A stretch of DNA of 64,000 bases from Gp6-AA40 sp035649635. Lineage in GTDB: Bacteria > Acidobacteriota > Vicinamibacteria > Vicinamibacterales > UBA2999. The position numbers and the translations under genes were made by a program. This document shows positions 7,755-16,389 of this stretch, in pieces. The stretch lies in assembly GCA_035649635.1 (NCBI GenBank), contig DASRJE010000233.1, forward strand, positions 44,552-108,551, read 5' to 3'. How positions within the stretch are numbered: the stretch's first letter is position 1; each line of letters starts with the position of its first letter. Under the pieces are notes generated by a model. That model was not told the origin of the DNA and ran no database searches. It was given only the letters and a program-made list of their open reading frames with translations.

Positions 7755-9092
7755 CTAGGACACGGAAAGCGGTTCGAGAATCCGCCCGCTGCTGTCGCCA
7801 AACGTCTCGAGGCGCACGCCGCCGCTGTCCATGATCGTCAGCAGCAGGTTGGCCATCGGCGTGTCCAGTTTGTACTGGAGATGGCGGCCCATCTTGAATT
7901 TGCCGCCGAGACCGCCGGCCATCAGCGTCGGCAGGTCCGAGTGTCGATGCATGTTGCCGTCGCCCATGCCGCCGCCGTACAGCAGCAGCGACTGATCGAG
8001 CACGGAGCCGTCGCCCTCGGGCATCGACTGCAGCTTCTCCAGGAAGTAGGCGAAGAGCTGCGACTGATACAGATCGATGCGCGCCTTCTTGGCGATCAGC
8101 TGCGGATCGTTGCGATGGTGCGAGACGCCGTGATGCTGCTCCGGTACGCCAATGATCGGGAACGTCATCGTGCTCAGCTCGCGCGACATGATCATGCTGA
8201 ACACGCGGGTGATGTCGGCCTGGAACGCCAGCGCCTGCAGATCGAACATCAGCTTCGTGTGCGCGTCGAACGACGAAGGAATGTCCGTCGGCCGCTCCGG
8301 CAGCTCGATGTCGACTGGCTGCGACTCTGCGTTCTGAATGCGCTGCTCCACCTCGCGCACGGAGTCGAGGTATTCGTGCAGCTTGTTCTTGTCGCCGCGG
8401 CCCAAACTGTTGGCCACGCGGCTTGCTTCTTCACGAACGGAGTCCAGGATGCTGCCTTCCGATCGAGCCCGCGCCAGACGCGCTTCGCTGCTCCCGCCGT
8501 CGCCGAAAAGCCGTTCGAACAGGATCCGGGGATGCGATTCGGTATTGTTCGGCGTCGTCTCGTTGCGCCACGAGACGGTGTTGACGTAGAAGCAGTCGCC
8601 TGAATCGCATGAGCCCTGCGTCGGGAAGTCCACCGACATCTCGATCGACGGGATCTGCGACGTCTTGCCAATCTCCTGCACGAGGATCTGATCCACCGTG
8701 GTCGCCAGCTTCACCTCGACGCCTGGCTGCGCCCGGTCGTAGGCGTGCACGCCCGTCAACCAGACGGCGGTCGCGCGCGGATGATCGCCGGTGCCGTCAC
8801 CGAACGTATCGGCTTGCAGGTGCGATAGGCCGCTGAGCACCGAAATCTTGTCGCGTAGGCTGGCGAACGGCTGCAGCGTCGGTGTCAGATCGAAACCGGC
8901 GCCGGTCGTGGCAGGCGTCCACAGATTCTGAATGACGCCGTTGGCAATGTAGACGAAGCCGTAACGCGGCGTGGGCTTGAGCGCGCGCGCCGACAGCGCC
9001 GGCACCATCGCATCCAGGAACGGCAGAGCGATCGTCGTGCCCATGGCACGCAGGAAGGTCCGCCGCGGCATCGTCTTCTTGGTGACGAACAT
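7755..9092 (-). CDS. DUF1552 domain secreted protein
   Basis: A 445-residue protein from ATG 9092; AGGCGAG-type GGAGG lies 6 bp upstream, which favours ATG 9092 over the GTG at 9095. The N-terminus KKTMPRRTFLRAMGTTIALPFLDA is a twin-arginine-type signal ending in a hydrophobic stretch. The body matches DUF1552: YGFVYIANGVIQNLWTP, SGLSHLQADTFGDGTGDH, QILVQEIGK, SCFYVN-like cysteine segment (CDSGDCFYVN), LLYGGGMGDGNMH and DLPTLMAGGLGG. DUF1552 genes are nearly always paired with DUF1592-type cytochrome proteins, here overlapping by one base (TGATG), so the two form an export-linked unit. The function is unknown; the family belongs to the alkaline-phosphatase-like DUF1501/DUF1552 group of periplasmic proteins. 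Confidence 0.92.
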   Translation of the reverse strand: MFVTKKTMPRRTFLRAMGTTIALPFLDAMVPALSARALKPTPRYGFVYIANGVIQNLWTPATTGAGFDLTPTLQPFASLRDKISVLSGLSHLQADTFGDGTGDHPRATAVWLTGVHAYDRAQPGVEVKLATTVDQILVQEIGKTSQIPSIEMSVDFPTQGSCDSGDCFYVNTVSWRNETTPNNTESHPRILFERLFGDGGSSEARLARARSEGSILDSVREEASRVANSLGRGDKNKLHEYLDSVREVEQRIQNAESQPVDIELPERPTDIPSSFDAHTKLMFDLQALAFQADITRVFSMIMSRELSTMTFPIIGVPEQHHGVSHHRNDPQLIAKKARIDLYQSQLFAYFLEKLQSMPEGDGSVLDQSLLLYGGGMGDGNMHRHSDLPTLMAGGLGGKFKMGRHLQYKLDTPMANLLLTIMDSGGVRLETFGDSSGRILEPLSVS

Positions 9093-11746
9093 CACTCGCC
9101 TCCGGCCTCTCGCATCTGGAACGGTCGACTCTTCACGATCCCGAGCACCAGCGACGCCAGTGTGTAGTCTGCCGGCGCGGCCTCGCGCATCACGGCGCGC
9201 ACTGTGGGCGCATCATAGTATTGCAGGTTGCGGCCGACGGCGTACATGAGCAGACGCTCGGCCACCGTGCCGACGAACTGCTCCGGCTGGCGCAGTAATT
9301 CCTTCTTCAGCCCGGGAATGCCATCGAATTTCGTCCCCTCGGGGAACACGCCGGTCGCATCGATGGGCTGCTCACCATCGCGCTCGCGCCACCGCCCGAC
9401 GGCGTCAAAGTTCTCCATGGCGAAGCCGATCGGATCCATCCGCGCGTGGCAGCCGGCGCATGCCGGCGAGGCCCGGTGCTGGATCATCGCCTCACGCAAC
9501 GTCAGCGGCTTGCCCGGCGCCTTTTCCGTGTTCAGCGATGGCACGTTAGGGGGCGGAGGCGGTGGCGCCGCGGAGAGCAGGTTCTCGAGCACCCATTTGC
9601 CACGCAGCACCGGCGAGGTGCGCGTCGAGTACGAGGTGATCGTCAGCACACTGCCCTGTCCCAGCAACCCACCCCGGACACTTCCTTCGGGGAACGTGAC
9701 GCGCCGGAAGTAGCTCCCCTTGATGTTCGGGACGCCGTAGTGGCGCGCGAGCCGCTCGTTGAGGAACGTGTAGTTCGCGCGCAGCAGATCGAGGACGCTG
9801 CGGTTCTCTCTCCCCTCGACGCAGCTCGTCCCTCGACCTTGCTCGGGACGACCCTGAGCGAGTCGAAGGGTCGGGGCGCCCTGAGTGCAAGTCGCAGGGC
9901 GGAACACGCTGCTGATGAATAACTCCGTCTCGCGTTGCATCGCGGCGCGCAGGGTCTCGTCGAAGTCGGCGAAGAGGATCTCGTCCGGCAGCTTTGCCGA
10001 GATGTCGCGCAGGTACAACCACTGCGCCGCGAAGTTGGTGACCAGTGATTCAGAACGTGGATCCGACAGCATCCGGCGCACCTGCTGTTCGAGTACCTTC
10101 GGGTCCTTGAGCCGGCCCGTCGCGGCCGCATCCAGCAGCTCGTCGTCCGGGATGCTGCTCCAGATGAAGAACGACAGCCGCGAGGCGAGTTCGATATCGC
10201 TGACTCGATACGGCGTGCCAACCGCTACGCTCGCAGGCTTGCCCCGAGCGGAGTCGAGGGGCTCACGCTCGATGCGGAAGAGGAACTGCGGGCTGACGAG
10301 CAGTCGCTCGAGCGCTTTCTGGATGCCGAGGTCGAAGCTACCCTGTTTGCGGCCTTGTTCGTAGAACGGTAGGAGGTCCCTGACGTCCGTCTCATTGGCC
10401 GGCCGGCGATACGCGCGGCGCGCGAGCGTGGACAGTATCCGGCGGGCGCATGCGGTTTCTTCCGCGCTTGACGAGCCTGCCTCGCCGGAGCCTTTGGCGG
10501 AGGCGGGCTTGCAGACAAAAACGCGGCGGCGGCTTGGCGAGTCGCCTGACCCCGTGACCTTGTAGGGGCCGCTGATCGTCACGCTGTTGATCGCGGGCTG
10601 CGTCCCGCGGCTGCGCATGCGTGGGCGCAGCGTTGTCTCGTCGCGCGCTTCGGTGCGCTGCACGAATGCGACACCAATCAGCTTCGGCCCGGCCTTCAGA
10701 GCGAGCGGAAATTCCAGGGGAGCGGGCGCGGCGCCTCGGCCTCGACCACCGGCGCGGCCGCCGCGTGCAGCCGTTGCCGCCGGTGAACCTGCTGCATCCA
10801 CCGGCCCCGCGCCTCTATCCGCCACCGCCGGCCGATCAACCGAGGGAGGTGTGGGATCGGGATCTGCCGGATCGGGTTGACCAGGCGGAGCATCTACCGA
10901 TGGCGTCCCAGGTCCTCCGCCACCGAGCGGCCGCAACGCGACGCGTTCGCCATCAACGGTGATTTCGAGCTCGTGCCCATTCGCGGCGCCGACGTCGACT
11001 TTGACGACATAGGTGCCGTCGACCGGGAATTCGCTCCGCACCGCGATGCCGCCGCGGGTTCCGAATGGCAGTTCGTCAACGCGCTCGTCCTGCGGATGCT
11101 CGGGGTCGAGGCGATGGATGTTCACCATCACCGGCATCGCGGGATCGCCAATCGCCAGGCGGCTGATCTTCCGCGCGGCATCGAGGTAACGCTCCATGTT
11201 GCTCGGCGAAATGAACAGCAAGTCGGCGATGTTATCGAAGCCGCTGCTGATGTTGTCTGGCGGCAGCAGGTAATCGATGCTGACCTCACGCGGCAGCGAT
11301 TCGAGGGCGAGCAGGTCGCGGACGGCGTTTCGATACTCGGTGCGGCTGAGGCGATGTGTCAGCGGCAGCTTGCCGAGATGAGGACGCGCGGCCTCCGCCC
11401 GATCCAGCTCCGTTTCGAGGAACGTGGCCACGCGGTCATAGCTCGCCGCATCCGGACGCGGCGCACCCGGGGGCGGCATCGACTGTGTCCGCAGTTTGCG
11501 AACGATCTTCTCCCATCGGTCCGCGCCTGAGCCGACGTTGGCGACATCGGCTGGATCGATCACGACGCCGCCGGTCTTCAGCCGTTCGTTATGACACGTG
11601 ACGCAGTACTGCTTCAGCACTGCCGCCGATGCCGCGGCGGGCGCAGGCTGAGGCTGTGCTACAGGCGATTGCGCACCCGTCCTTGCAGTGGCGAGCGCGA
11701 CTGCAAAGCTCAGGACGGCGAACCGGAGTAAACCTCTATAAGACAT
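9092..11746 (-). CDS. DUF1592/DUF1588/DUF1587/DUF1585/DUF1595 cytochrome c-type protein
   Basis: An 884-residue secreted protein with a signal peptide (residues 1-25, ending RTGAQ). A heme-binding C48-VT-C51-H52 motif with C-terminal side SMPPPG is the planctomycete-type cytochrome c domain. Then follow DUF1587 (LPLTHRLSRTEYRNAVRDLL), a carbohydrate-binding-like region, DUF1595 (ARRILSTLARRAYRRP), DUF1592 (ELASRLSFFIWSSIPDDELL), DUF1588 (CAGCHARMDPIGFAMENFD) and DUF1585 (ERLLMYAVGRNLQYYD). The region around residues 275-340 is a Pro/Gly-rich low-complexity linker. Three in-frame insertions derived from dispersed palindromic repeats occur at about residues 412-425, 496-503 and 626-640. It is translationally coupled to the DUF1552 gene and divergent from the ankyrin gene. 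The role is unknown, thought to involve electron transfer linked to extracellular polymer or sterol breakdown. Confidence 0.92.
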   Translation of the reverse strand: MSYRGLLRFAVLSFAVALATARTGAQSPVAQPQPAPAAASAAVLKQYCVTCHNERLKTGGVVIDPADVANVGSGADRWEKIVRKLRTQSMPPPGAPRPDAASYDRVATFLETELDRAEAARPHLGKLPLTHRLSRTEYRNAVRDLLALESLPREVSIDYLLPPDNISSGFDNIADLLFISPSNMERYLDAARKISRLAIGDPAMPVMVNIHRLDPEHPQDERVDELPFGTRGGIAVRSEFPVDGTYVVKVDVGAANGHELEITVDGERVALRPLGGGGPGTPSVDAPPGQPDPADPDPTPPSVDRPAVADRGAGPVDAAGSPAATAARGGRAGGRGRGAAPAPLEFPLALKAGPKLIGVAFVQRTEARDETTLRPRMRSRGTQPAINSVTISGPYKVTGSGDSPSRRRVFVCKPASAKGSGEAGSSSAEETACARRILSTLARRAYRRPANETDVRDLLPFYEQGRKQGSFDLGIQKALERLLVSPQFLFRIEREPLDSARGKPASVAVGTPYRVSDIELASRLSFFIWSSIPDDELLDAAATGRLKDPKVLEQQVRRMLSDPRSESLVTNFAAQWLYLRDISAKLPDEILFADFDETLRAAMQRETELFISSVFRPATCTQGAPTLRLAQGRPEQGRGTSCVEGRENRSVLDLLRANYTFLNERLARHYGVPNIKGSYFRRVTFPEGSVRGGLLGQGSVLTITSYSTRTSPVLRGKWVLENLLSAAPPPPPPNVPSLNTEKAPGKPLTLREAMIQHRASPACAGCHARMDPIGFAMENFDAVGRWRERDGEQPIDATGVFPEGTKFDGIPGLKKELLRQPEQFVGTVAERLLMYAVGRNLQYYDAPTVRAVMREAAPADYTLASLVLGIVKSRPFQMREAGGE
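9830..9871 (-). repeat. In-frame palindromic repeat inside the DUF1592 gene (copy 1)
   Basis: Imperfect inverted repeat: arm CCCTCGACCTTGCTCGGG and arm CCCTGAGCGAGTCGAAGGG separated by 4 bases. It encodes TLRLAQGRPEQGRG, a peptide absent from the normal domain and inserted just before the conserved RSVLDLL motif. Confidence 0.7.
10241..10262 (-). repeat. In-frame repeat inside the DUF1592 gene (copy 2)
   Basis: GCCCCGAGCGGAGTCGAGGG belongs to the same CTCGACTC/GCTCGGGG family as 9830-9871 and encodes PLDSARGK between LFRIER and the conserved YRVSDIELASRLSFF. Confidence 0.6.
10473..10513 (-). repeat. In-frame copy of dispersed repeat A inside the DUF1592 gene
   Basis: GCCTGCCTCGCCGGAGCC...TTTGGCGGAGGCGGGC closely matches the intergenic repeat A at 7697-7730. 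On the coding strand it encodes KPASAKGSGEAGS, inserted between RRVFVC and the conserved CARRILSTLARRAYRR. Confidence 0.7.
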
Positions 11747-11794
11747 CCAAATACGAGGTTATATTACCCCCGTGGCGCGAGCGACGGAGGAGAT
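11747..11794. promoter_or_regulatory. Divergent intergenic region with AT-rich promoter-like patch
   Basis: Only 48 bp separate the starts of the DUF1592 and ankyrin genes. An AT-rich patch around 11750-11767 (GGTTATATTACC) can be read as a -10-like hexamer on either strand. GGAGGAG at 11786-11792 is the ribosome site for the ankyrin gene. No clear -35 element was seen. Confidence 0.3.
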
Positions 11795-13393
11795 ATGAGG
11801 TTTCGCGGCTGGGTTCATGTTGTTGTGATCGGCTGCCTGGCGGCGACGACGTCCATCTCCGCTCAGCCTTCGCCGGCGGACGAAGGCGGGCCATTGGTCG
11901 ACGCCGTCAAGAAACAAGACCTGCAGACGGTGCGCGCGCTCCTCAAGCAAAAGGTCAACATCAATGCCCCTGCGGCGGACGGTTTCACCGCCCTCCATTG
12001 GGCTGCGCAGCGCAACGACCTCCAGCTCGTCAACCTTTTGCTCGGCGCTGGCGCCAACCCCAAGGCATCGACGCGCTACAACATCACGCCGCTGTATCTC
12101 GCGGCGATGAACGGCAACACCGCGGTGATCGAGCGCCTGCTCAACGCCGGCGCCGACCCGAACGGCACCGCGCAAGAAGGCCAGACGATGCTGATGACCG
12201 CGGCGCTGTCCGGAAAACCAGATGCCGTCAGGCTGCTGTTGACGCGCGGCGCGAAAGTCGATGCGAAGGAACCGTACAAAGGTCAGACCGCGTTGATGTG
12301 GGCCGCGGCCGAAGGTAATGCTGCCGCCGTCGATGTGCTCCTGGAAGCGGGCGCGGACGTCACGTTGAAGTCCAACGGCGGCTTCACGCCGCTGCTGTTT
12401 GCGGTTCGCAACGCGCACATCGAGACAGCCGTCGCACTGCTGAAGCGCGGCGCCAACGTCAACGACGTTACAACGGATGGCTCGAGCGCACTGAGCGTAG
12501 CTGCGGTCAATGCGTACTTCGAGCTTGCGTCGGTGCTGCTCGAGCACGGCGCCAATCCAAACCTGCCCGATCCGCGCGGGTCGCCGCTCCACACCGTCGC
12601 GTGGCTGCGCAAGCCGGGCGCCGACGGGGCCGCCGGCGTCGGCAACACCCCGATTGGTACGCCGCAACAGACCGGCAATGTCACGGCGATTCAACTCGCC
12701 CGGAAACTCCTCGAGCACGGCGCGAATCCCAACACACGCGTCGAGTGGAGCGAACCTCGCTTCGGCAAGGAAGGCGGCACCGCACGCAACCCACCGAATA
12801 TCCGGCTCGGGCGTCACCTTCTCAGCTACCGGGGCGCGACACCGTTTTACGTCGCCGCGAAGAACGGCGATATCGAGTTGATGCGGCTGCTGATCGAGTT
12901 CAAGGCGGACCCAGCGATCACGACGCTCACCGGCATCACGCCGTTGATGGTGGCCGCGGGTCTGGATACCTGGGAGGGTGAGACGCCAGGTCCATTTACG
13001 GGAGTGCCCGAAACAGAGCGCCTCGAGGCGGTAAAGTTCGCCGTGTCGCTGGGGGCCGACGTCAACGCGCGCACGAACTTCGGCGACTACCCGATGGAAG
13101 GCGATGTGGAGTACACCCTGCTCTACTACCCACACAACATCGACAAGCTGCTCGATCTCGGCGTTGGCGATCCGCGCTGGAACGGCACCACGCCACTCAT
13201 CGGCGCCATCATGTCGAATCAGCCGTCAATCGTGCAGTACCTCGTCGATCAGGGCGCCGACGTGCGGACGAAGACGACGCTGGGTTGGACGCCGCTGAAC
13301 GTTGCTGAGGGTGTCTTCTGCTGCAACGCGAAGAAAGAGTTCCCGGCGGCGGCGGCGATTATCCGCAAGGTGCTGGGCGAACCGGCACGCTGA
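11795..13393 (+). CDS. Secreted ankyrin-repeat protein
   Basis: A 532-residue protein with a signal peptide (residues 1-24, ...TSISAQ) and a strong GGAGGAG ribosome site before ATG 11795. Ankyrin repeats of the form GFTALHWAAQRNDLQLVNLLL, TPLYLAAMNG, TALMWAAAEGN, TPLLFAVRNAHIE and SALSVAAVNAY fill residues 30-260; a non-repeat segment of about 65 residues containing LLSYRGATPF follows, and repeats resume to the C-terminus (TTPLIGAIMSNQP, GWTPLNVAEG). Two adjacent cysteines occur near the end (FCCNAKK). Ankyrin proteins of this kind sit next to DUF1552/DUF1592 pairs in acidobacteria and probably act as periplasmic interaction scaffolds. The divergent layout suggests shared control. No enzymatic domain is seen. 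Confidence 0.9.
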   Translation: MRFRGWVHVVVIGCLAATTSISAQPSPADEGGPLVDAVKKQDLQTVRALLKQKVNINAPAADGFTALHWAAQRNDLQLVNLLLGAGANPKASTRYNITPLYLAAMNGNTAVIERLLNAGADPNGTAQEGQTMLMTAALSGKPDAVRLLLTRGAKVDAKEPYKGQTALMWAAAEGNAAAVDVLLEAGADVTLKSNGGFTPLLFAVRNAHIETAVALLKRGANVNDVTTDGSSALSVAAVNAYFELASVLLEHGANPNLPDPRGSPLHTVAWLRKPGADGAAGVGNTPIGTPQQTGNVTAIQLARKLLEHGANPNTRVEWSEPRFGKEGGTARNPPNIRLGRHLLSYRGATPFYVAAKNGDIELMRLLIEFKADPAITTLTGITPLMVAAGLDTWEGETPGPFTGVPETERLEAVKFAVSLGADVNARTNFGDYPMEGDVEYTLLYYPHNIDKLLDLGVGDPRWNGTTPLIGAIMSNQPSIVQYLVDQGADVRTKTTLGWTPLNVAEGVFCCNAKKEFPAAAAIIRKVLGEPAR

Positions 13394-13489
13394 TCCCGAA
13401 CGCCCACGCGTGCAGTTCCGCCAGATGATTGAACGCACGACAGGTGGCGTTTCTAAGGCGGCATCGTGTCCACGATCGTCCCGTTCGTG

Positions 13490-13726
13490 TCAGAAGCTCG
13501 AAAGCTTCCGGAGCGGTTCAAGCCACCCAAAGAGTGTGCCGCCTATCTCCGGAAAGAGCGACGCGATGACCACGAGCAGTGGCAGCACTCCATACATCGC
13601 GATGCGCTTGATGAAGTCCCAATTGACATCGACTCGCCCGGGCGTCGTCGACTTCAAGCGGCTGAGCACGTGATCTCGTTCAACAATGGGCAGCAGCGAG
13701 TTGTTGTAGAGCTCGGGCTTCGCCAT
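13490..13726 (-). CDS. Small membrane protein, probably the 3' remnant of a larger membrane protein
   Basis: A frame of 78 residues from ATG 13726 (a GTG precedes at 13729; GGGGATAGGTG lies upstream). The sequence LLPIVERDHVLSRLKSTTPGR is followed by a hydrophobic helix (KRIAMYGVLPLLVVIASLF) and a C-terminal LFGWLEPLRKL. This pattern is what one expects at the C-terminal end of larger acidobacterial membrane proteins, so it may be a tail that survived loss of the 5' part, or a genuine single-pass small protein. No named family is recognised. The neighbouring 13394-13489 contains nothing obvious. Confidence 0.5.
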   Translation of the reverse strand: MAKPELYNNSLLPIVERDHVLSRLKSTTPGRVDVNWDFIKRIAMYGVLPLLVVIASLFPEIGGTLFGWLEPLRKLSSF

Positions 13727-14025
13727 CACCTATCCCCTGTGGGCTACAACGTCGCAGCGAACCGTTTCGCACGCGGGAAATGACGCCGGCGATTTTCACT
13801 ACTGGTGATGCCGTCGTCGCTTTCGCTTCATCGACGGCAAGATCGGCGAAATCGTTTGAGCCAGGAGCCGCACCCGGCGGCGTGAAAGGGGGAGCGATTC
13901 CTGAGCCGTTGGGTATCATTTGGATCAACGCTCGCGAGCTGCCTTCCCTCGATCGTGGTCGTTTCGCATGCGTCAGGGTGTCGGCGTGGCCGCTCCGAAC
14001 AGACCGTTGGAAGGAAGAGTGACAA
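13727..14025. other. Intergenic region, nothing recognised
   Basis: About 300 bp between the small minus-strand membrane gene and the DUF3617 gene. Open frames exist on both strands (for example plus 13780-14022) but show no domain, signal peptide or homology that could be recognised. The last 20 bp hold the GGAAGGAAGAG ribosome site of the next gene. Confidence 0.4.
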
Positions 14026-14451
14026 ATGAGAACGACTGCAGTGATGGGAATCATCGTCGTAGCGATTTCGCTCGCCATGGGCACACGGGCCGAGGCACAA
14101 GTCAGTCTCAGGCCAGGGCTGTACGAACGGGTCCACGAAACCGAGGCGGCAGGCGCCTCCGGCCAGCACAAGGACACGTTGTGCATGACGCCCGAAGACG
14201 CGAAAGACGTCGTGAAGACGATCGCTGCAGCCGGCAAGGAAACCAACTGCAAGGTAAGCGATGTCAAGACGGCAGCCGCGGGCAAGTTGACTTTTACGAT
14301 GACCTGCAAGGATCCCGATGGCGTCTCGACCTACACCAACGACGTCACGTACGGACCAGACTCGTACACGAACGTCTCCAAAGGGAAGACGGCGCACGGA
14401 ACGGTCTCGTCGAAGGTCACCGCGAAGCGGATCGGAGAATGCAAGAAGTGA
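14026..14451 (+). CDS. DUF3617-like secreted protein
   Basis: A 141-residue protein from ATG 14026, preceded by GGAAGGAAGAG. A signal peptide covers residues 1-25 (AISLAMGTRAEAQ). The mature part starts LRPGLYERVHETEA, includes a CMTPEDAKD cysteine segment, NCKVSDVK and MTCKDPDG, and ends RIGECKK, giving four cysteines in the spacing usual for DUF3617 (two probable disulfides in a lipocalin-like periplasmic fold). The function is unknown. The next gene lies ~100 bp downstream with its own ribosome site and may be co-transcribed. Confidence 0.75.
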   Translation: MRTTAVMGIIVVAISLAMGTRAEAQVSLRPGLYERVHETEAAGASGQHKDTLCMTPEDAKDVVKTIAAAGKETNCKVSDVKTAAAGKLTFTMTCKDPDGVSTYTNDVTYGPDSYTNVSKGKTAHGTVSSKVTAKRIGECKK

Positions 14452-14558
14452 GAGCGCCCGCCGGCGGAGTCGCCGACAACCAGGTCGGCGGAATCGATAA
14501 CTGGCGGATCACGTTCTACCGCTAAACGCCTAGCCTTCACACACTCGGAGGCTCAGTC

Positions 14559-15116
14559 ATGATGCAGACTGTCCGCTTCGCATGTTGCGTTGCCCTGTTG
14601 TCGGTCCTTCCTGCCGCCGTCGGCGCCAGACAAACTCAGCTCGCGCAATCGAAGCCCGCCACTGTCACGGCGACCATCGAGGCGATCGACAAAGCGAATC
14701 GCACGGTCACGCTCAAGCGCGCCAACGGTACCAGTGTGGAAATCAAGACGCCACCAGAAATGCAAGGGTTCAACACACTGAAGGTAGGCGATCAGGTAAC
14801 GGCGACGTATTTCGAGGCCACCGCCGTGAACGTCCGCAAGCCTGGCGATCCTGCGCCGCCAGCCGAGCCGACGACCGTGATTCAACGGAAGGAGCGGGGA
14901 CCAGGCTCCGAAACCCGGCGTCAGCAAACGCTCCGGTTCACTGTCCGTGCAGTAGACCCGAAAGCTCCATCGCTCACTGTTGCCGACTTGCAAGGACACG
15001 TTGTCACGCTGGCCGTTCAAGAACCGACGCGGCTTGAAACGCTCAAAGTCGGCGACACCGTCGACGTGACGTACTTCGAGTCACTGATGATCAGCGTTTC
15101 GCGGCCGCCTAAATAG
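14559..15116 (+). CDS. Secreted protein with two tandem OB-like repeats
   Basis: A 185-residue protein from ATG 14559 with GGAGG upstream and a signal peptide (ending AAVGARQ, about residue 25). The mature region is an internal duplication: ATVTATIEAIDKANRTVTLK ... LKVGDQVTATYFEATAVNVR, then LRFTVRAVDPKAPSLTVADL ... LKVGDTVDVTYFESLMISVS. Each unit of about 60 residues looks like a small beta-barrel; similar units occur singly in periplasmic proteins of unknown function. No catalytic residues are evident. Its 3' end overlaps a remnant on the opposite strand (15081 onward). Confidence 0.7.
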   Translation: MMQTVRFACCVALLSVLPAAVGARQTQLAQSKPATVTATIEAIDKANRTVTLKRANGTSVEIKTPPEMQGFNTLKVGDQVTATYFEATAVNVRKPGDPAPPAEPTTVIQRKERGPGSETRRQQTLRFTVRAVDPKAPSLTVADLQGHVVTLAVQEPTRLETLKVGDTVDVTYFESLMISVSRPPK

Positions 15117-15280
15117 ATTCGAGAGGCAGCGTCCGTCGTCCTTGGGACGGTCTGCGTGATCGACAATCAGGATCTCGACCGGTCCGCGCCCGGACTCCAG
15201 CCGAAGTCCTAGTCGTTGCGGCAACACCGAAAAGATCGACGGCCGGGTTCAATCGGATCCGCCGACGACTTCAAAAGGCT
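15081..15280 (-). pseudogene. 3' remnant of a TIGR03435-family gene, frameshifted
   Basis: On the minus strand a 53-codon frame (15239-15081) reads SIFSVLPQRLGLRLESGRG then PVEILIVDHADRP, the conserved C-terminal end of TIGR03435 proteins (secreted acidobacterial soil proteins of unknown function). Directly upstream, ADPIEPG is found in another frame; a single missing base near 15240 would restore ADPIEPGPSIF. Nothing further upstream is recognisable, so only the tail survives, overlapping the 3' end of the plus-strand gene. Confidence 0.65.
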
Positions 15281-15393
15281 CCAGCCCACGACTCCGTCAT
15301 GACTGACCTGCAGGTGTCAAGCATTACGCGAAATCACCGTTGCTGCCAATGCTCCTGCACCTCCGCGATATGATTCCTGCCCTGGAGGACATC

Positions 15394-15927
15394 GTGGCCA
15401 AAACCAGGAAGAAATCGAAGGGGACATCGAAAGGCCGAAAGGCCGCACGCGTCGCGAAGAAGCCCGCAGTCACGAAGAAGCCGGCAAAGGTCTCGTGGCT
15501 TGCAAAGGGCTACCCCGTGTTGTCGTCGGTTACCGTGCTCGACACCTGTGGGCAAGCCATCGATTGGTACAAGAAGGTGCTCGGCGCGAAGCAGCGGCTT
15601 CGCTTCGACATGCCGAATGGGAACGTCGCGCACTGCGAGCTCGGATTCGGCGACGCGGTGCTGATGCTTGGAAGCCCGATGCCGCCACAGTTCCCGCCGA
15701 AGAAGGCCTCACTGGCGGTCTACGTCAAGAACTGCGACGCGACGTACAAAGAGGCGTTGAACGCGGGCGCACGCTCGATGCAAGAACCGGCCGACCAGTT
15801 CTATGGCGATCGCAGCGCGCGATTCGAGGACCCATTCGGCAACGAGTGGTCCGTGATGACGCACGTCAAGGACGTCAGCGAAAAGGAGATGAAGAAGGCC
15901 ATGGCGCAGATGGCAAGCGCCGGGTGA
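15394..15927 (+). CDS. VOC/glyoxalase-fold protein with lysine-rich N-terminus
   Basis: A GTG start at 15394 has GGAGG five bases upstream (15384-15388) and gives 177 residues; an upstream ATG at 15340 lacks a ribosome site. Residues 1-30 are a basic Lys/Ala-rich extension (KTRKKSKGTSKGRKAARVAK) that could bind nucleic acid. The rest is a PhnB-like VOC domain: LDTCGQAIDWYKKVLGAKQR, HCELGFGDAVLMLG, YVKNCDATYKEALNAGA, GDRSARFEDPFGNEWSV. PhnB-like VOC proteins lack an established reaction; the glyoxalase-type Glu and His positions are only partly kept. It is monocistronic. Confidence 0.84.
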   Translation: MAKTRKKSKGTSKGRKAARVAKKPAVTKKPAKVSWLAKGYPVLSSVTVLDTCGQAIDWYKKVLGAKQRLRFDMPNGNVAHCELGFGDAVLMLGSPMPPQFPPKKASLAVYVKNCDATYKEALNAGARSMQEPADQFYGDRSARFEDPFGNEWSVMTHVKDVSEKEMKKAMAQMASAG

Positions 15928-16082
15928 TTGCGCGCCACCCCCACCCGCGCAATCAGCAAGGCTGAGTCGCGGGGAGGAGACTGTGACACAGGCGGACGGA
16001 CTGCGGGCGGTGCGTCAGTCTCAAGAGGCAATCCGGAAGATGGCGTCCGGTCTGAGGAATCGCTGGGAGACGGCATGACCCG

Positions 16083-16340
16083 TGGCCTGCCTTCCCACCG
16101 CGGTTACCGCGATTCCTGCTGCTATGTGTGTTGCCGCCGTACGAGCTGCAGTACGTCCTCGGCGACCTGGAGGAAGAGTACGTCCTCGTGGCGCGATCCG
16201 TTTCTGTTCCCGCAGCCAACGCCTGGTACTGGACGCAGGTCTGCCGGTCCGCGCCAGTGCTCGTTCGCGCCAGCGTCGCGCGAGTCGGTCGTATCCGCAC
16301 CATAGGCATCGCCGTACTCATCTACGCGGTGCTCTCATCT
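16083..16340 (+). pseudogene. Remnant of an ADOP-type permease prefix domain
   Basis: A plus-strand frame reads FPPRLPRFLLLCVLPPYELQ, then LGDLEEEYV, NAWYWTQVCRS and IAVLIYAVL. This resembles the N-terminal 'permease prefix' of acidobacterial ADOP macrolide-exporter-like proteins. The ATG in the expected place (16075) is in another frame, so the start is broken by a frameshift, and the FtsX-like permease that should follow is absent: the frame runs into the 3' end of the convergent PP2C gene. A GTG-initiated short product from 16128 is possible but would lack most of the domain. Confidence 0.55.
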
Positions 16341-16389
16341 GCGCGCCATTGTGTCCGTGCTCTACACCAACTTCATCGATTGACGGCTC

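Noticed and set aside
11759..13135. 458-codon minus-strand frame opposite the ankyrin gene
   Set aside because: Antisense to a gene with clear ankyrin repeats and a strong ribosome site; no homology.
13780..14022. 80-codon plus-strand frame before the DUF3617 gene
   Set aside because: No signal, domain or ribosome site; overlaps open frames on the other strand equally.
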